Assembly: GCF_900129825.1 (NCBI RefSeq)
Contig: NZ_FQWZ01000001.1
Location: forward strand, 434,001 to 498,000
DNA from: Hydrocarboniphaga daqingensis
GTDB lineage: Bacteria > Pseudomonadota > Gammaproteobacteria > Nevskiales > Nevskiaceae
Length of the DNA stretch: 64,000 bases
Reading direction: 5' to 3'
The position numbers and the translations under genes are program-made. Below, piece after piece: positions 52,436 through 63,365 of the stretch; the stretch's first letter is position 1, and every line of letters begins with the position of its first letter. The notes under the pieces are model-generated. The model did no database searches. It worked only from the letters and a program-made list of their open reading frames with translations, and had not been told where the DNA came from.

Positions 52436-54166
52436 CTAGCCCTCGAGGGCCTTGTAGCGTTCGCGCAGCCGGTTGCGGATGCTGATGGCGGTCAGGTTCA
52501 GCGCCAGGATCACCAACACCAGCAGAAACGCCGTGGCGTAAACCAAGGGGCGCGCCGCTTCAACGTTGGGTGACTGGAAGCCGACGTCGTAGATGTGGAA
52601 GCCCAAGTGCATGAACTTGCGCTCGAGATGCAGGTACGGAAAGTCGCCGTCCAGCGGCAGCGACGGTGCCAGCTTGACGACACCGACGAGCATCAGCGGC
52701 GCAACTTCGCCGGCGGCTCGGGCGATCGCCAGAATCAGTCCGGTCATCATCGCCGGCGATGCCATCGGCAGCACGACGCGCCACAGCGTTTCAGCCTTGG
52801 TCGCCCCCAGGGCCAGCGAGGCCTCGCGCAGCGAGCGCGGGATACGCGCCAGACCCTCTTCGGTGGCCACGATCACCACCGGCAGCGTCAGCAGTGCCAG
52901 CGTCAGCGATGACCAGAGAATGCCGGGCGTACCGAACGTCGGGGCCGGCAGCGACTCGGAATACAAGGCCCGGTCGATGTTGCCACCGACGAAGTAGACG
53001 AAGAAGCCCAAACCGAACATGCCGTAGACGATCGATGGCACACCAGCCAGATTGTTGACGGCGATACGGATCGACTGGGTCACCACGCCCTGCCGGGCGT
53101 ACTCGCGCAGGTACAACGCAGCCAACACACCGAACGGCATCACCACGACCGACATCAGCAGCACCATCAAAACCGTGCCGAAAATCGCGGGAAAGATGCC
53201 GCCTTCAGTATTGGCTTCGCGCGGCTCCTCGGAGACGAACTTCCACAGACGGTGGAAGAAGTAGCCGGTCTTCTGCAGCAAGTTCATCGCATTAGGGCGA
53301 TAGGCGTCGAGGATCTTGGCCAGCGGCAGCGTCACCTCGCTACCGTCGACGGTGCGCACTCGCACCGTGTCACGCGCCAACTCGGCCTTGATCAGATCGA
53401 GTTCACCGCGCAGTCCCTGATAAGCGGCCTCCTGCTCTTTGCGACGCTGATCGAGCTCGGCATAGGCCGCCGGGTCGTTCTCGGGCGTGCGGCCATCGAG
53501 TTGCAGCCGGCGCTGGTCGAGACGGACGCGCTCGATCGCGTAATTGATGCTGCCAATCCGACCTTTCTCGATCGCGCGAAGCTTGGATCGAAGTTCGTTG
53601 GCGCGGTCGACGCGTTGTTGGAACAACGCCCACAGGTCAGCACCCGAATCGACCGGCTTGCCGTCCTCGTCGATTCCGGCAAGAAACCCGTGGAAGTTGC
53701 CCCACTCGGTGCGCTCCAGCACGACCGCGTCGGCCGGCTCGCTACGCTCGACCAGCCAGTCCGACAACAAGTAGCGGAAATCGACACCGTTGACGTCGCG
53801 ATTGGCTTGCTTGACCAGCAGTCGCTGATGCAGTGGCTTGTCATCGGTCACGGCCAAGCCGGCATCACGCAGTCGCGCGGTCGTGATCTCTTCGGCGCTG
53901 CGAATCTCGACCAGCAGCGACTCGGCGTCGCGCTCCGGTTGCTGGTACCGGCCCTGCACCAGATCGGCCGGCCAGAAGTGCGGCAGACCGCGTGTGGCCG
54001 TCAGGACCAGCAACGCCAGCGTAATGATGAACGCAACCGATATCGCGGCCGCCGTAACCCACACGTAGGGCGCGCCCGACTTGATGTAAGCGTTGACGCC
54101 GCGCGTGTCCTGCGCGACCAGCGTCTTGGGCATTGCAGCGGCGATTTCCTGCTGGGCAGTGGCCAT
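52436..54166 (-). CDS. pstA: Phosphate ABC transporter permease PstA (long form)
   Basis: 576 residues, nearly twice the 296 of E. coli PstA. A first membrane helix (about 35-58) is followed by a periplasmic/coiled region to about 300 (DUF3333-type). The permease domain then has about five helices, with EAA loop [31 protein letters not shown]. It forms the phosphate channel with PstC. The long N-terminal part occurs in several proteobacterial groups and may tune sensing. Confidence 0.93.
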   Translation of the reverse strand: MATAQQEIAAAMPKTLVAQDTRGVNAYIKSGAPYVWVTAAAISVAFIITLALLVLTATRGLPHFWPADLVQGRYQQPERDAESLLVEIRSAEEITTARLRDAGLAVTDDKPLHQRLLVKQANRDVNGVDFRYLLSDWLVERSEPADAVVLERTEWGNFHGFLAGIDEDGKPVDSGADLWALFQQRVDRANELRSKLRAIEKGRIGSINYAIERVRLDQRRLQLDGRTPENDPAAYAELDQRRKEQEAAYQGLRGELDLIKAELARDTVRVRTVDGSEVTLPLAKILDAYRPNAMNLLQKTGYFFHRLWKFVSEEPREANTEGGIFPAIFGTVLMVLLMSVVVMPFGVLAALYLREYARQGVVTQSIRIAVNNLAGVPSIVYGMFGLGFFVYFVGGNIDRALYSESLPAPTFGTPGILWSSLTLALLTLPVVIVATEEGLARIPRSLREASLALGATKAETLWRVVLPMASPAMMTGLILAIARAAGEVAPLMLVGVVKLAPSLPLDGDFPYLHLERKFMHLGFHIYDVGFQSPNVEAARPLVYATAFLLVLVILALNLTAISIRNRLRERYKALEG

Positions 54167-54184
54167 GTTGTCGTCGTCGCCAGA

Positions 54185-56461
54185 TTAGAGGCTGCTGTAC
54201 TTGCGGCGCAGGCGCGAGCGCACCACTTCCGCCACGGTATTGAAGAAGAACGTGAACAAGAACAGCACCAGGCCCGATAGGAACAGCATGCGGAAGTGGG
54301 TGCTGCCGACTTCGGATTCCGGCATTTCGACGGCGACGTTGGCCGCCAAGGTGCGCATGCCGGAGAACAGACTGAAGTCGGTGACCGGCGTGTTGCCGGT
54401 GGCCATCAGCACAATCATCGTCTCGCCGACGGCGCGACCCAAGCCGATCATGATCGCCGAGAAAATGCCGGGGCTTGCCGTCGGCAGCACGACGCCGATC
54501 AGCGTCTGCCACGGCGTCGCACCCAGCGCCAGTGAGCCGAGCGACAGATGCTTGGGCACCGAGAAGATCGCATCTTCGGCGATCGAGAAAACTACCGGAA
54601 TCACCGCCACACCCATCGCGATGCCGACCACCAGCGCATTGCGCTGGTCGTAACCGATGCCCAGCACATGGTCCATCCAGGCCTGCATGTTGCCGCCGAA
54701 GGCCAGCGCTTCGATCGGCTTGGCGACAAGGAAACAAAACCAGACGATCAGCGCAATCACCGGCATCAGCAGAGCAGCTTCCCAGCCCATCGGCACGCTC
54801 TGGCGCACGCGCTGTGGTGCGCGCATCCACAGATACCCGAAGGTCGGCACCGCTAGAGGCAACAGCAATAACGCCAGGAACATGCCCGGTAGATTGCTTT
54901 CGACGAACGGCGCCAGCCACAAGCCCGCAAGGAATCCGAGGATGACCGACGGCAGTGCGGCGAGGACTTCGACCGCCGGCTTGACCACCTGACGCATCTC
55001 GGGCGACATGAAATTGGCGGTGAAAATCGCGCCGAGGACCGCGATCGGAACGGCAAAGATCATTGCGTAGAACGCGCCCTTAAGCGTGCCCAGCGCCAGC
55101 GGTGCCATGCTGAACTTGGGCTCGAAATCAGCGCTGGCCGATGACGATTGCCACAGCAACTTGGGCTCGTCGTAGCTCTCGTACCAAACCTTGCCCCAGA
55201 GTGCGCTCAGCGAAATCTCCGGATGCTCGTTGTGTACATCGGTCGCAACGAGTCGGCCGTCGGTGCCCAAGGCCAACAACAACTGCGCACGCGGATTGAA
55301 TGCCAGGGCCGCCACCGACGTGTCGAGCAGCTTCTGCTGGTGGATCAAGCGGCCCGACGTCGCGTAGAACAGCGAAACGCGACCCTGGTCGTCGCCCACG
55401 GCAAAACCGCGACGACGCGGCTCGGCACCGATCGCGGTCGGCGTGGCGCCGTTCTCCAGCTGGAAGTCGCGCACGTGGGCAAGGTAGGTCTCGCCTTCAT
55501 TGGCGCCGCCCTGCTGCCGCGCCGGGAACCATTGCGACAGGCGGCCGTCGCGATGCGCCACGATGATGGAGATGCCGCCCGCGAGGTAGTGAGCATCGAC
55601 GATCGGCGCGTCGGCATCGGCGACTTCGATCAGCTTGGGTGCTTCGCTGCCATTGACGCGGTAGAAAGCGATCTTGCCGGCCGCTTTGTCGATCGCATAC
55701 AGCCAGCGCATTTCAGGTTCGAGCAGCAGCAGGTCAGGCTTGACCGGCGCCGGCAGCTTCTGCACCGCCGACTCGGTGACTTCACTGTCGCCCATCAGCG
55801 AGGTCGTGACTTCGAACGATTTCAGATACAGATTGCCGTCGGCGTCAGCGCCGGCCAGCATCAAGGCGTCGTCGCTGCTTCTCACGGCCAGATGAACCGG
55901 CGCCTGCGGCATGAAGGGCAACGGCGCCTCGCCACGCGGATAAACCACGCTAGGAGTAATCAAACGCTTGTCGTCGGGATAGGTCACTTTGTAGTCGAGC
56001 TGGAAGATCAGCACCGACCCATCGACCAGTCCGCCGGCCAATACCGAGCGCTCAGGCGCGACGTCGACCACACGCTGCAGTGCAATACCTCCTACCGGCA
56101 GCGCAACCTGTGCCCGCAGCGCGCCCGAGTGAAGATCGAAAAAGTTGAGAACACCGGATTGTCCGATCCGGGTACCCACTTCGCCCTGCTCTTCGGCCGC
56201 CACATACAAGGCCGGGCTGCCGTCGTCGGGGACCGTGATCGCCGGGCGCGCCTCGAAGGCCGCGCCAGCAAACAGCGGCGCGACTTCGGTCAACAGATAG
56301 ACAAAGATCAGCAGCAGAGCGGCGATGACGCCGATGCCGCCGATCAGCACCACGATCTTGGCCAGCCGATCCTTGAGGTAGCGCGGCTGATAGCCAGCAC
56401 TGCCGGCGACAATGGAGCGCGGCTTCCGGTCGGGGGCTTCGGCTGGGGAGACTTGGGTCAT
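54185..56461 (-). CDS. pstC: Phosphate ABC transporter permease PstC (long form with propeller-like domain)
   Basis: 758 residues against 319 in E. coli. After helix 1 (about 34-58), a periplasmic region to about 440 shows repeated beta blades of WD/PQQ-like spacing (LYAIDKAAGKIAFYRV, FAVGDDQGRVSLFYATSGRLI, LLALGTDGRLVATDV). The permease domain follows with EAA loop AEDAIFSVPKHLSLGSLALGATPWQTLIGVVLP. It pairs with PstA. The large sensor-like domain suggests interaction with PstS or a periplasmic signal. Confidence 0.92.
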   Translation of the reverse strand: MTQVSPAEAPDRKPRSIVAGSAGYQPRYLKDRLAKIVVLIGGIGVIAALLLIFVYLLTEVAPLFAGAAFEARPAITVPDDGSPALYVAAEEQGEVGTRIGQSGVLNFFDLHSGALRAQVALPVGGIALQRVVDVAPERSVLAGGLVDGSVLIFQLDYKVTYPDDKRLITPSVVYPRGEAPLPFMPQAPVHLAVRSSDDALMLAGADADGNLYLKSFEVTTSLMGDSEVTESAVQKLPAPVKPDLLLLEPEMRWLYAIDKAAGKIAFYRVNGSEAPKLIEVADADAPIVDAHYLAGGISIIVAHRDGRLSQWFPARQQGGANEGETYLAHVRDFQLENGATPTAIGAEPRRRGFAVGDDQGRVSLFYATSGRLIHQQKLLDTSVAALAFNPRAQLLLALGTDGRLVATDVHNEHPEISLSALWGKVWYESYDEPKLLWQSSSASADFEPKFSMAPLALGTLKGAFYAMIFAVPIAVLGAIFTANFMSPEMRQVVKPAVEVLAALPSVILGFLAGLWLAPFVESNLPGMFLALLLLPLAVPTFGYLWMRAPQRVRQSVPMGWEAALLMPVIALIVWFCFLVAKPIEALAFGGNMQAWMDHVLGIGYDQRNALVVGIAMGVAVIPVVFSIAEDAIFSVPKHLSLGSLALGATPWQTLIGVVLPTASPGIFSAIMIGLGRAVGETMIVLMATGNTPVTDFSLFSGMRTLAANVAVEMPESEVGSTHFRMLFLSGLVLFLFTFFFNTVAEVVRSRLRRKYSSL

Positions 56462-56545
56462 GAGCTCAGTTCGGCATCAAGTGACGGGCGGGCGCCCGCA
56501 GCCGGTTATTCCGCAGCGCTTTCTACGCGAAAACGCCGACTGACA

Positions 56546-56582
56546 AAAGTCCGATGCGACAGAACCACTGTCGCACCGGACT
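56546..56582 (-). terminator. Terminator/attenuator between pstS and pstC
   Basis: On the minus strand a 14-bp stem (GTCCGGTGCGACAG with CTGTCGCATCGGAC, one G-U pair) and 5-nt loop are followed by TTTT. It lies 58 bp after the pstS stop and 85 bp before pstC. Partial termination here would make PstS more abundant than the membrane subunits. Confidence 0.75.
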
Positions 56583-56586
56583 GGCG

Positions 56587-56602
56587 CTCAGCCGGCTGAG
56601 CG
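56587..56602. repeat. 16-bp perfect palindrome downstream of pstS
   Basis: GCTCAGCCGGCTGAGC lies directly after the pstS stop and before the attenuator hairpin. It may stabilise the 3' end of pstS mRNA. Confidence 0.5.
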
Positions 56603-56640
56603 GCTGGTCGATGGCGGCCGCTGCCGCCCACCGGCGTGGC

Positions 56641-57606
56641 CTAGTCGAGCTTCGCGAGTTCCTTGGCAGCGAGCTTGGCCGGCAAGGCAATGTAGCCGTC
56701 CTTCTCAACCACACTCTGGCCCGACTTGGAGAGCACCATGCGGAAGAATTCGCGCTCGAGCGGGCTCAATGGCTTGTTCGGCGCCTTGTTGACGTAGACG
56801 TACAGCACGCGCGCCAGCGGGTACTTGCCCGAAACCGCATTTTCTTCGGTCGCTTCTTCCAACTCTCCGCCATCCTTGGACGAGATCGGTAGAGCGCGCA
56901 CGCCGGAGGTCTTGTAGCCGATGCCGGAATAGCCAACCGCATTCAAGCCAGTGGAAACCGACTGCACGACCGAGGCTGAGCCCGGCTGTTCGTTGACGTT
57001 GTTCTTGAAGTCACCCTTGCACAGGGCGTGCTCCTTGAAATAACCGTAGGTGCCTGAAACCGAGTTGCGACCGTACAACTGCAACGGCTTCTGCACCCAT
57101 GCGCCGGTGAGGCCGAGGTCGCCCCAGCGGGCAATGTCCTTTTCGCCGCCACACTTGCGAGTGGCCGAAAAGATCGCATCGACCTGCGACAGGCTCAGGC
57201 CCTTGACGGGGTTGTCCTTGTTGACGAACACGGCGAGCGCGTCGATCGCCACGCCGATGGCCGTGGGCTTGTAGCCGTACTTCTGTTCGAAGGCCTGGAT
57301 TTCCTGGTCCTTCATCAGTCGCGACATCGGCCCGAAGTTGGCCGTGCCTTCGGTCAATGCCGGCGGCGCGGTCGACGAGCCAGCACCCTGGATCTGGATA
57401 TTGACGTTCGGATACAGGCGCTTGTATTCCTCGGCCCACAAGGTCATCAGATTGTTCAGCGTGTCGGATCCGACACTGCTGAAGTTACCGGATACGCCGG
57501 AAGCCGCTTTGTAGTCCGGGAGCGTCGGGTCGATCTTCGCGGTGGCCGTACCGACAGCACAACCAAGCGATGCGGTGACGACGGCGACGAGAGTCTTGAG
57601 TTTCAT
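56641..57606 (-). CDS. pstS: Phosphate-binding protein PstS
   Basis: 321 residues: a signal peptide ([18 protein letters not shown], about 5-22), then a periplasmic binding fold with [39 protein letters not shown] (phosphate-loop segments), [26 protein letters not shown] and [17 protein letters not shown]. It captures phosphate for PstCAB. ATG at 57604-57606. Expression is expected from the Pho box promoter upstream. Confidence 0.96.
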   Translation of the reverse strand: MKLKTLVAVVTASLGCAVGTATAKIDPTLPDYKAASGVSGNFSSVGSDTLNNLMTLWAEEYKRLYPNVNIQIQGAGSSTAPPALTEGTANFGPMSRLMKDQEIQAFEQKYGYKPTAIGVAIDALAVFVNKDNPVKGLSLSQVDAIFSATRKCGGEKDIARWGDLGLTGAWVQKPLQLYGRNSVSGTYGYFKEHALCKGDFKNNVNEQPGSASVVQSVSTGLNAVGYSGIGYKTSGVRALPISSKDGGELEEATEENAVSGKYPLARVLYVYVNKAPNKPLSPLEREFFRMVLSKSGQSVVEKDGYIALPAKLAAKELAKLD

Positions 57607-57662
57607 TGCGTACCCGGGCGGTAAATGTTGCGCGATCAGCATGACGCTGGCAGGTTCACAGC

Positions 57663-57693
57663 GTATTACCGGATTATGACAGTTAGATGACAG
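57663..57693 (-). promoter_or_regulatory. Pho box and -10 of the pst operon
   Basis: On the minus strand CTGTCAT-CTAA-CTGTCAT (57693 to 57676) is a perfect tandem PhoB-binding repeat with 11-bp period. TAATAC (57668 to 57663) lies downstream as the -10. No separate -35 is needed, as is usual for PhoB-activated promoters. Confidence 0.92.
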
Positions 57694-57716
57694 CGGCCGC
57701 GACACTGTCATCTAAC
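57682..57716. repeat. 12-bp inverted repeat joining the Pho box to an upstream half site
   Basis: GTTAGATGACAG (57682-57693) and CTGTCATCTAAC (57705-57716) are exact complements with an 11-nt GC-rich spacer. The right arm is an extra CTGTCAT in opposite orientation. It may be an added PhoB site or end transcripts from the TSUP gene upstream. Confidence 0.65.
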
Positions 57717-57737
57717 GAGTCCCGGCAACCACGCCTG

Positions 57738-58529
57738 TCAGCTCAGCGCTTTCCAAAGCATTGTCGCGCCTACAAAAATCAGCAGGGCCGAGATCACCCG
57801 CTTGAGTACGCGGGGATTGAGCCGGAAACCGATACGCGTTCCGACGTAGATGCCGGGCAGCGCGCCAACCAGCAGCGACGCCAGCATCGGCCAGTCCACC
57901 TTGCCCAGCCCGGCATGGCCGGCACCGGCGATCGCGGTGATCAGCACGGCATGCGCCAGGTCGCTGCCGACCAGCCGGATCGGCTCGTGCCGAGGGTAGA
58001 GCAGCAACAGCATCATCATGCCGATGACGCCGGCACCGACCGACGATATCGTCACCAGCGCTCCGATCAGCGCGCCACAGACGACGGTGAGCGTGCGCTG
58101 ACCGCGAAATGATCCATCGCCGGCCAGCGTCACCGGAGGACGCGGCAGCAGGCGGGTGATCGGCTCCTGGAAGATCGTGAAGGCCGCGGTCAGCACGATG
58201 GCGATCGACAGCGTCATCTTGATCAGTTGGTCGACCTGCGGCCCGGCCGGCAACTGATGCAGCAATACCAAGGTCAGCAGAGCGGCTGGAACGCTACCCG
58301 CCGACATCCACCCCACCAGTTTCCAATCGAGCGAGCCATTGCGGCTGTGCAGCCCGACGCCGAAGGCTTTGCTGATGGAGGCGTAGATCAGGTCGGACCC
58401 GACCGCCACCGATGGGCTGACGCCATAGAAGAGGATCAGGATCGGCGTCATCAGGGAGCCGCCGCCAACGCCCGTAGCGCCCACGGCGATGCCGACGACC
58501 AAGCCGGCCAGAGAGAAAGCAAAGTCCAT
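57738..58529 (-). CDS. TSUP-family sulfite exporter-like protein
   Basis: 263 residues with about eight membrane helices: GIAVGATGVGGGSLMTPILILFYGVSPSVAVGSDLIYASISKAFG at the N-terminus and GALVTISSVGAGVIGMMMLLLLYPRHEPIRLVGSDLAHAVL in the second repeat, typical of TauE/SafE. It lies beside cysB and the sulfite reductase genes, so sulfite or sulfate is the likely substrate. The start is ATG 58527-58529, divergent from cysB. Confidence 0.87.
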   Translation of the reverse strand: MDFAFSLAGLVVGIAVGATGVGGGSLMTPILILFYGVSPSVAVGSDLIYASISKAFGVGLHSRNGSLDWKLVGWMSAGSVPAALLTLVLLHQLPAGPQVDQLIKMTLSIAIVLTAAFTIFQEPITRLLPRPPVTLAGDGSFRGQRTLTVVCGALIGALVTISSVGAGVIGMMMLLLLYPRHEPIRLVGSDLAHAVLITAIAGAGHAGLGKVDWPMLASLLVGALPGIYVGTRIGFRLNPRVLKRVISALLIFVGATMLWKALS

Positions 58530-58732
58530 GTCGTGTGACGTAGGAACGGAGGACCGCACCCTAACAAGGACGCTTAAGACCTGCGTGGACCGTTATCGCA
58601 TAACTTAATTCCACAAACGAATAAAGCGGACAACATATGAGAATAACCAACTAGTCTTTTTAAGCCTTACGCGTATATGGCAAATTGATCGCGTCGGAAG
58701 CCCGCCCGAACAACGACCGCACCGGTGACTGT
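58530..58732. promoter_or_regulatory. AT-rich divergent regulatory region between the TSUP gene and cysB
   Basis: It is clearly more AT-rich than its surroundings. It contains the inverted repeat GTTAT-CGC-ATAAC (58592-58604) and a second ATAAC at about 58645, of the kind bound by LysR-type regulators. CysB could act here on itself and on the TSUP gene. Confidence 0.4.
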
Positions 58733-59713
58733 ATGAAACTGCGTCAACTCAGCTACATCCACGAAGTGGCGCGCCGCGGCCTCAACGTCACTGCTGCGGC
58801 CGACGCGCTGTACACCTCCCAGCCTGGCGTCAGCAAGCAGATCCGGATGCTGGAAGAGGAACTGGGCGTCGACATCTTCGTCCGCAATGGCAAGCATCTG
58901 TCCGAGATCACGCCGGCCGGCAAGCGCATCCTCGAGTACACCGACCGGGTGCTCAACGAGGTCGAGAACATCAAGAGCATCGCCGAGGAGTTCCGCGACA
59001 CCGACCGGGGCGATCTATCGATCGCCACCACTCACACCCAGGCCCGTTACGCGCTGCCTCCGGTAATACAGCGATTCAAAGCCCGGTTTCCGCGCGTGTC
59101 GCTGCACTTGCATCAAGGCTCACCCCAGCAAATCGCCAAAATGGCGGCTGAGGGCCAAGTGGACTTCGCCATCGCGACCGAGGCGCTGGAGCACTTCGAG
59201 CAACTGGTGATGCTGCCCTGCTACCACTGGAACCGGACCATCTTGGTCAAGCCGGGACATCCGCTGACACAGATCAGCAAGCTTCAATTGAAAGATATCG
59301 CCGATCACCCGGTGGTGACCTACACGTTTGGTTTTACCGGGCGTTCCAAGCTCGACCAGGCCTTCGCCGCTCACGGCCTGCGACCCGACGTCGTGTTGAC
59401 CGCGGCCGACGCCGACGTGATCAAGACCTATGTGCGGCTTGGGCTGGGCGTCGGCATCGTTGCCGACATGGCCTACGATCCCAAGGAGGACGCCGATCTG
59501 GTGTCTTTGCGCGCCGATCACCTGTTCGAACCGAGCACGACTCACATCGGCTTTCGCCGCGGCTTGTTCTTGCGTGGCTATATGTATGAGTTCATGCAGA
59601 CCTTCGCTTCGCACTTGTCATCCGACCTGATCGATGCGGTGGCCGCGGTCCCCGATCATGAGGACCGCTCGCGAAAGGCGCGCGAGGTCATCGATTCGAT
59701 GCATCTGCTGTGA
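58733..59713 (+). CDS. cysB: LysR-family regulator of sulfur assimilation CysB
   Basis: 326 residues: helix-turn-helix MKLRQLSYIHEVARRGLNVTAAADALYTSQPGVSKQIRMLEEELG (1-45), then the CysB ligand domain with TTHTQARYALPPVIQRFKARFP (about 100-121) and the C-terminal PSTTHIGFRRGLFLRGYMYEFMQTFA. It activates cys genes when N-acetylserine accumulates. It is followed by a sulfite reductase gene on the same strand. Confidence 0.95.
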   Translation: MKLRQLSYIHEVARRGLNVTAAADALYTSQPGVSKQIRMLEEELGVDIFVRNGKHLSEITPAGKRILEYTDRVLNEVENIKSIAEEFRDTDRGDLSIATTHTQARYALPPVIQRFKARFPRVSLHLHQGSPQQIAKMAAEGQVDFAIATEALEHFEQLVMLPCYHWNRTILVKPGHPLTQISKLQLKDIADHPVVTYTFGFTGRSKLDQAFAAHGLRPDVVLTAADADVIKTYVRLGLGVGIVADMAYDPKEDADLVSLRADHLFEPSTTHIGFRRGLFLRGYMYEFMQTFASHLSSDLIDAVAAVPDHEDRSRKAREVIDSMHLL

Positions 59714-59825
59714 GTTTTATTCTCTTTAGTTCTTAGCTTATATCGCGCCACGGCTTGGGGCGCTCCCAGCAGGCTGATAGCCTTGCGCCCCTTTCTGTTT
59801 GTGGCCTTTGCCGCCGGATCGCACG

Positions 59826-61490
59826 ATGTACCGTTACGACCAATACGATCAGACCCTCGTCGACGAGCGGGTCATCCAGTTTCGCGACCAGACTCGCCGT
59901 TACCTCGCCGGCGAGCTGCCAGCCGACGAATTTCGCGCGCTCCGGCTGCGTAACGGCCTGTATGTGCAGCGATTTGCCCCGATGCTGCGGATCGCGATTC
60001 CCTACGGCCTGCTGTCGAGCCGCCAACTGCGGATGCTGGGCCACATCGCCCGGACCTACGACAAGCATTACGGCCACTTCACGACGCGTCAGAACATCCA
60101 GTTCAACTGGCCGGCGCTGGAGCGGGTGCCCGACATCCTGGCCGATCTGGCGTCGGTGCAGATGCATGCGATCCAGACTTCGGGCAACTGCATCCGTAAC
60201 GTCACCAGTGACCACTTGGCCGGTGTGGCCGCCGACGAGCTGCTCGACCCGCGCCCGTATTGCGAGCTGACCCGCCAGTGGGCCACGTTCCACCCGGAAT
60301 TCAACTGGTTGCCGCGCAAGTTCAAGATCGCGTTTTCGGCGGCTGGCGGCGATCGCGCGGCGATTCGCGTGCATGACATCGGCGTGCAGATTGTCCGCAA
60401 CGACGCGGGCGAACTCGGCTACACGATCTATGTCGGCGGCGGGCTTGGCCGGACGCCGATCATCGGTCCGATGGTGCGCGAGTTCTTGCCAGAGGCCGAC
60501 CTGCTGTCGTACTTCGAAGCGGTGCTGCGCGTTTACAACCGACTCGGCCGGCGCGACAACATCTACAAGGCGCGGATCAAGATTCTGGTCAAGGAAACCG
60601 GCCTGGCCGCATTCCGCCAGATGGTCGAAGCCGAGTGGGAACAGATCAAGGACAGCGAACTGCGTCTGCAGCCCGGTGACCTGGATGCGATGCGCGCGCG
60701 GTTCGATACGTTCGACTACGACCCGTCCGCCGCTTCCGATACCAGCTTCGATGCGCATCTGGCAGCCGACAGCGCGTTCGCCGCGTGGGCGCGCCGCAAC
60801 TTGCAGCCGCACCGCGTGGCCGGCTACAAGGTCGCATTCGTGTCACTGAAGGCGCAGGGCATCGCGCCCGGCGACATGACCGACACGCAAATGGACGCGG
60901 TGGCCGAACTGGCCGACCGCTATGCGTTTGGCGAAGTGCGGGTGACCCACGACCAGAATCTGGTGTTGGCCGATGTGCGCCAGGGTGATCTGTATCCGCT
61001 ATGGCAGAGCCTGCGCGACCTCGGGCTGGCGACGCCGAACATCGGCCTGCTGACCGACCTGATCTGCTGCCCGGGCCTGGATTTCTGCTCGCTGGCCAAC
61101 GCCGGCTCGATCGGCGTGGCCCAGGACATCTTCGACCTGTTCGACAACCTCGACGATCAACACGACATCGGCCCGATCAAGGTCAAGATGTCGGGCTGCA
61201 TGAACGGTTGCGGCCACCATAGCGTCGGCCATATCGGCATCCTGGGCGTCGATAAGAAGGGCGAGGAGTGGTACCAGGTGACGCTCGGCGGCTCGGCCGA
61301 AAACGACGCCAGCCTCGGCGACCGTACCGGCCCCTCGTTCTCGCGCGACGAGATCGCCCCGGCCGTCCAGAAGATCATCGACGTCTACCTGCGGATGCGG
61401 AATAGCGAGGACGAAACCTTCCTCGCCTGCTACCGCCGCATTGGTATGGCGCCGTTCAAGGCCGAGCTGTACGCGACGGAGGCCGCATGA
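59826..61490 (+). CDS. cysI: Sulfite reductase hemoprotein (nitrite/sulfite reductase family)
   Basis: 554 residues with two ferredoxin-like and siroheme domains: HYGHFTTRQNIQFNWPALERVPDILADL and TSGNCIRNVTSD bind siroheme. The cluster ligands are in CCPGLDFCSLA and SGCMNGCGHH (C-x5-C, C-x3-C). It reduces sulfite to sulfide with six electrons. No cysJ flavoprotein is adjacent, so another donor is likely. Siroheme would come from CysG at 38725-40113. The stop overlaps the next start (ATGA). Confidence 0.93.
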   Translation: MYRYDQYDQTLVDERVIQFRDQTRRYLAGELPADEFRALRLRNGLYVQRFAPMLRIAIPYGLLSSRQLRMLGHIARTYDKHYGHFTTRQNIQFNWPALERVPDILADLASVQMHAIQTSGNCIRNVTSDHLAGVAADELLDPRPYCELTRQWATFHPEFNWLPRKFKIAFSAAGGDRAAIRVHDIGVQIVRNDAGELGYTIYVGGGLGRTPIIGPMVREFLPEADLLSYFEAVLRVYNRLGRRDNIYKARIKILVKETGLAAFRQMVEAEWEQIKDSELRLQPGDLDAMRARFDTFDYDPSAASDTSFDAHLAADSAFAAWARRNLQPHRVAGYKVAFVSLKAQGIAPGDMTDTQMDAVAELADRYAFGEVRVTHDQNLVLADVRQGDLYPLWQSLRDLGLATPNIGLLTDLICCPGLDFCSLANAGSIGVAQDIFDLFDNLDDQHDIGPIKVKMSGCMNGCGHHSVGHIGILGVDKKGEEWYQVTLGGSAENDASLGDRTGPSFSRDEIAPAVQKIIDVYLRMRNSEDETFLACYRRIGMAPFKAELYATEAA

Positions 61491-61996
61491 GCGCGCTGAT
61501 CCGTCCGGGCGAAGTCCTCGACAACCGCTGGATCGAAATCGCCGACGACGCTGATCTACCCGCGTCGGGACAGGTGATTCTGTCTTGGGCGCGCTGGCTG
61601 TCGCTCGACGGCCAGATTCCGACCGGCGATCTGCAGATCGGCCTGCGTCTACCCAATACGCTGGACGTGGTGGCGCACGCGTCACAGCTGCAGTCGCATC
61701 CGCTGCTGGTGCTCGATTTCCCATCGTTTGCCGATGGCCGTGCGTATTCACAGGCCCGGTTGCTGAAAGCGCGCCTGGGCTATCGTGGAGAGCTCCGCGC
61801 TGCCGGCCAGGCCGTGGTGCGCGACCAACTGCAGTCGCTGCAGAACTGCGGTTTCGACAGCTACCAGCTGCGCGGCGATCAGGACCCGGCGCTTTGCATC
61901 GGCGCCTTTGCCGACTTCAGCGCCAGCTACCAGCCGAACTTGCTGGCGATGCGCAAGCGGCTGCGTCCCGGCAGCCACGCTCCGCTAGCCCAATAG
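61487..61996 (+). CDS. DUF934 protein, sulfite reductase partner
   Basis: 169 residues of the DUF934 family: LSLDGQIPTGDLQIGLRLPNT (about 43-63), LLVLDFPSFADGRAYSQARLLKARLGYRGELRAAGQAVVRDQLQSLQNCGFDSYQL (about 74-130). The family is regularly encoded with this type of sulfite reductase and is thought to help it. The start overlaps cysI by 4 bp. The molecular role is not established. Confidence 0.88.
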   Translation: MSALIRPGEVLDNRWIEIADDADLPASGQVILSWARWLSLDGQIPTGDLQIGLRLPNTLDVVAHASQLQSHPLLVLDFPSFADGRAYSQARLLKARLGYRGELRAAGQAVVRDQLQSLQNCGFDSYQLRGDQDPALCIGAFADFSASYQPNLLAMRKRLRPGSHAPLAQ

Positions 61997-62015
61997 CGAC
62001 GTCGCCAGCACCGGG

Positions 62016-63365
<1,350 letters not shown>

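Noticed and set aside
55148-56599. 483-codon plus-strand frame over pstC
   Set aside because: Antisense to pstC; no independent evidence of coding.
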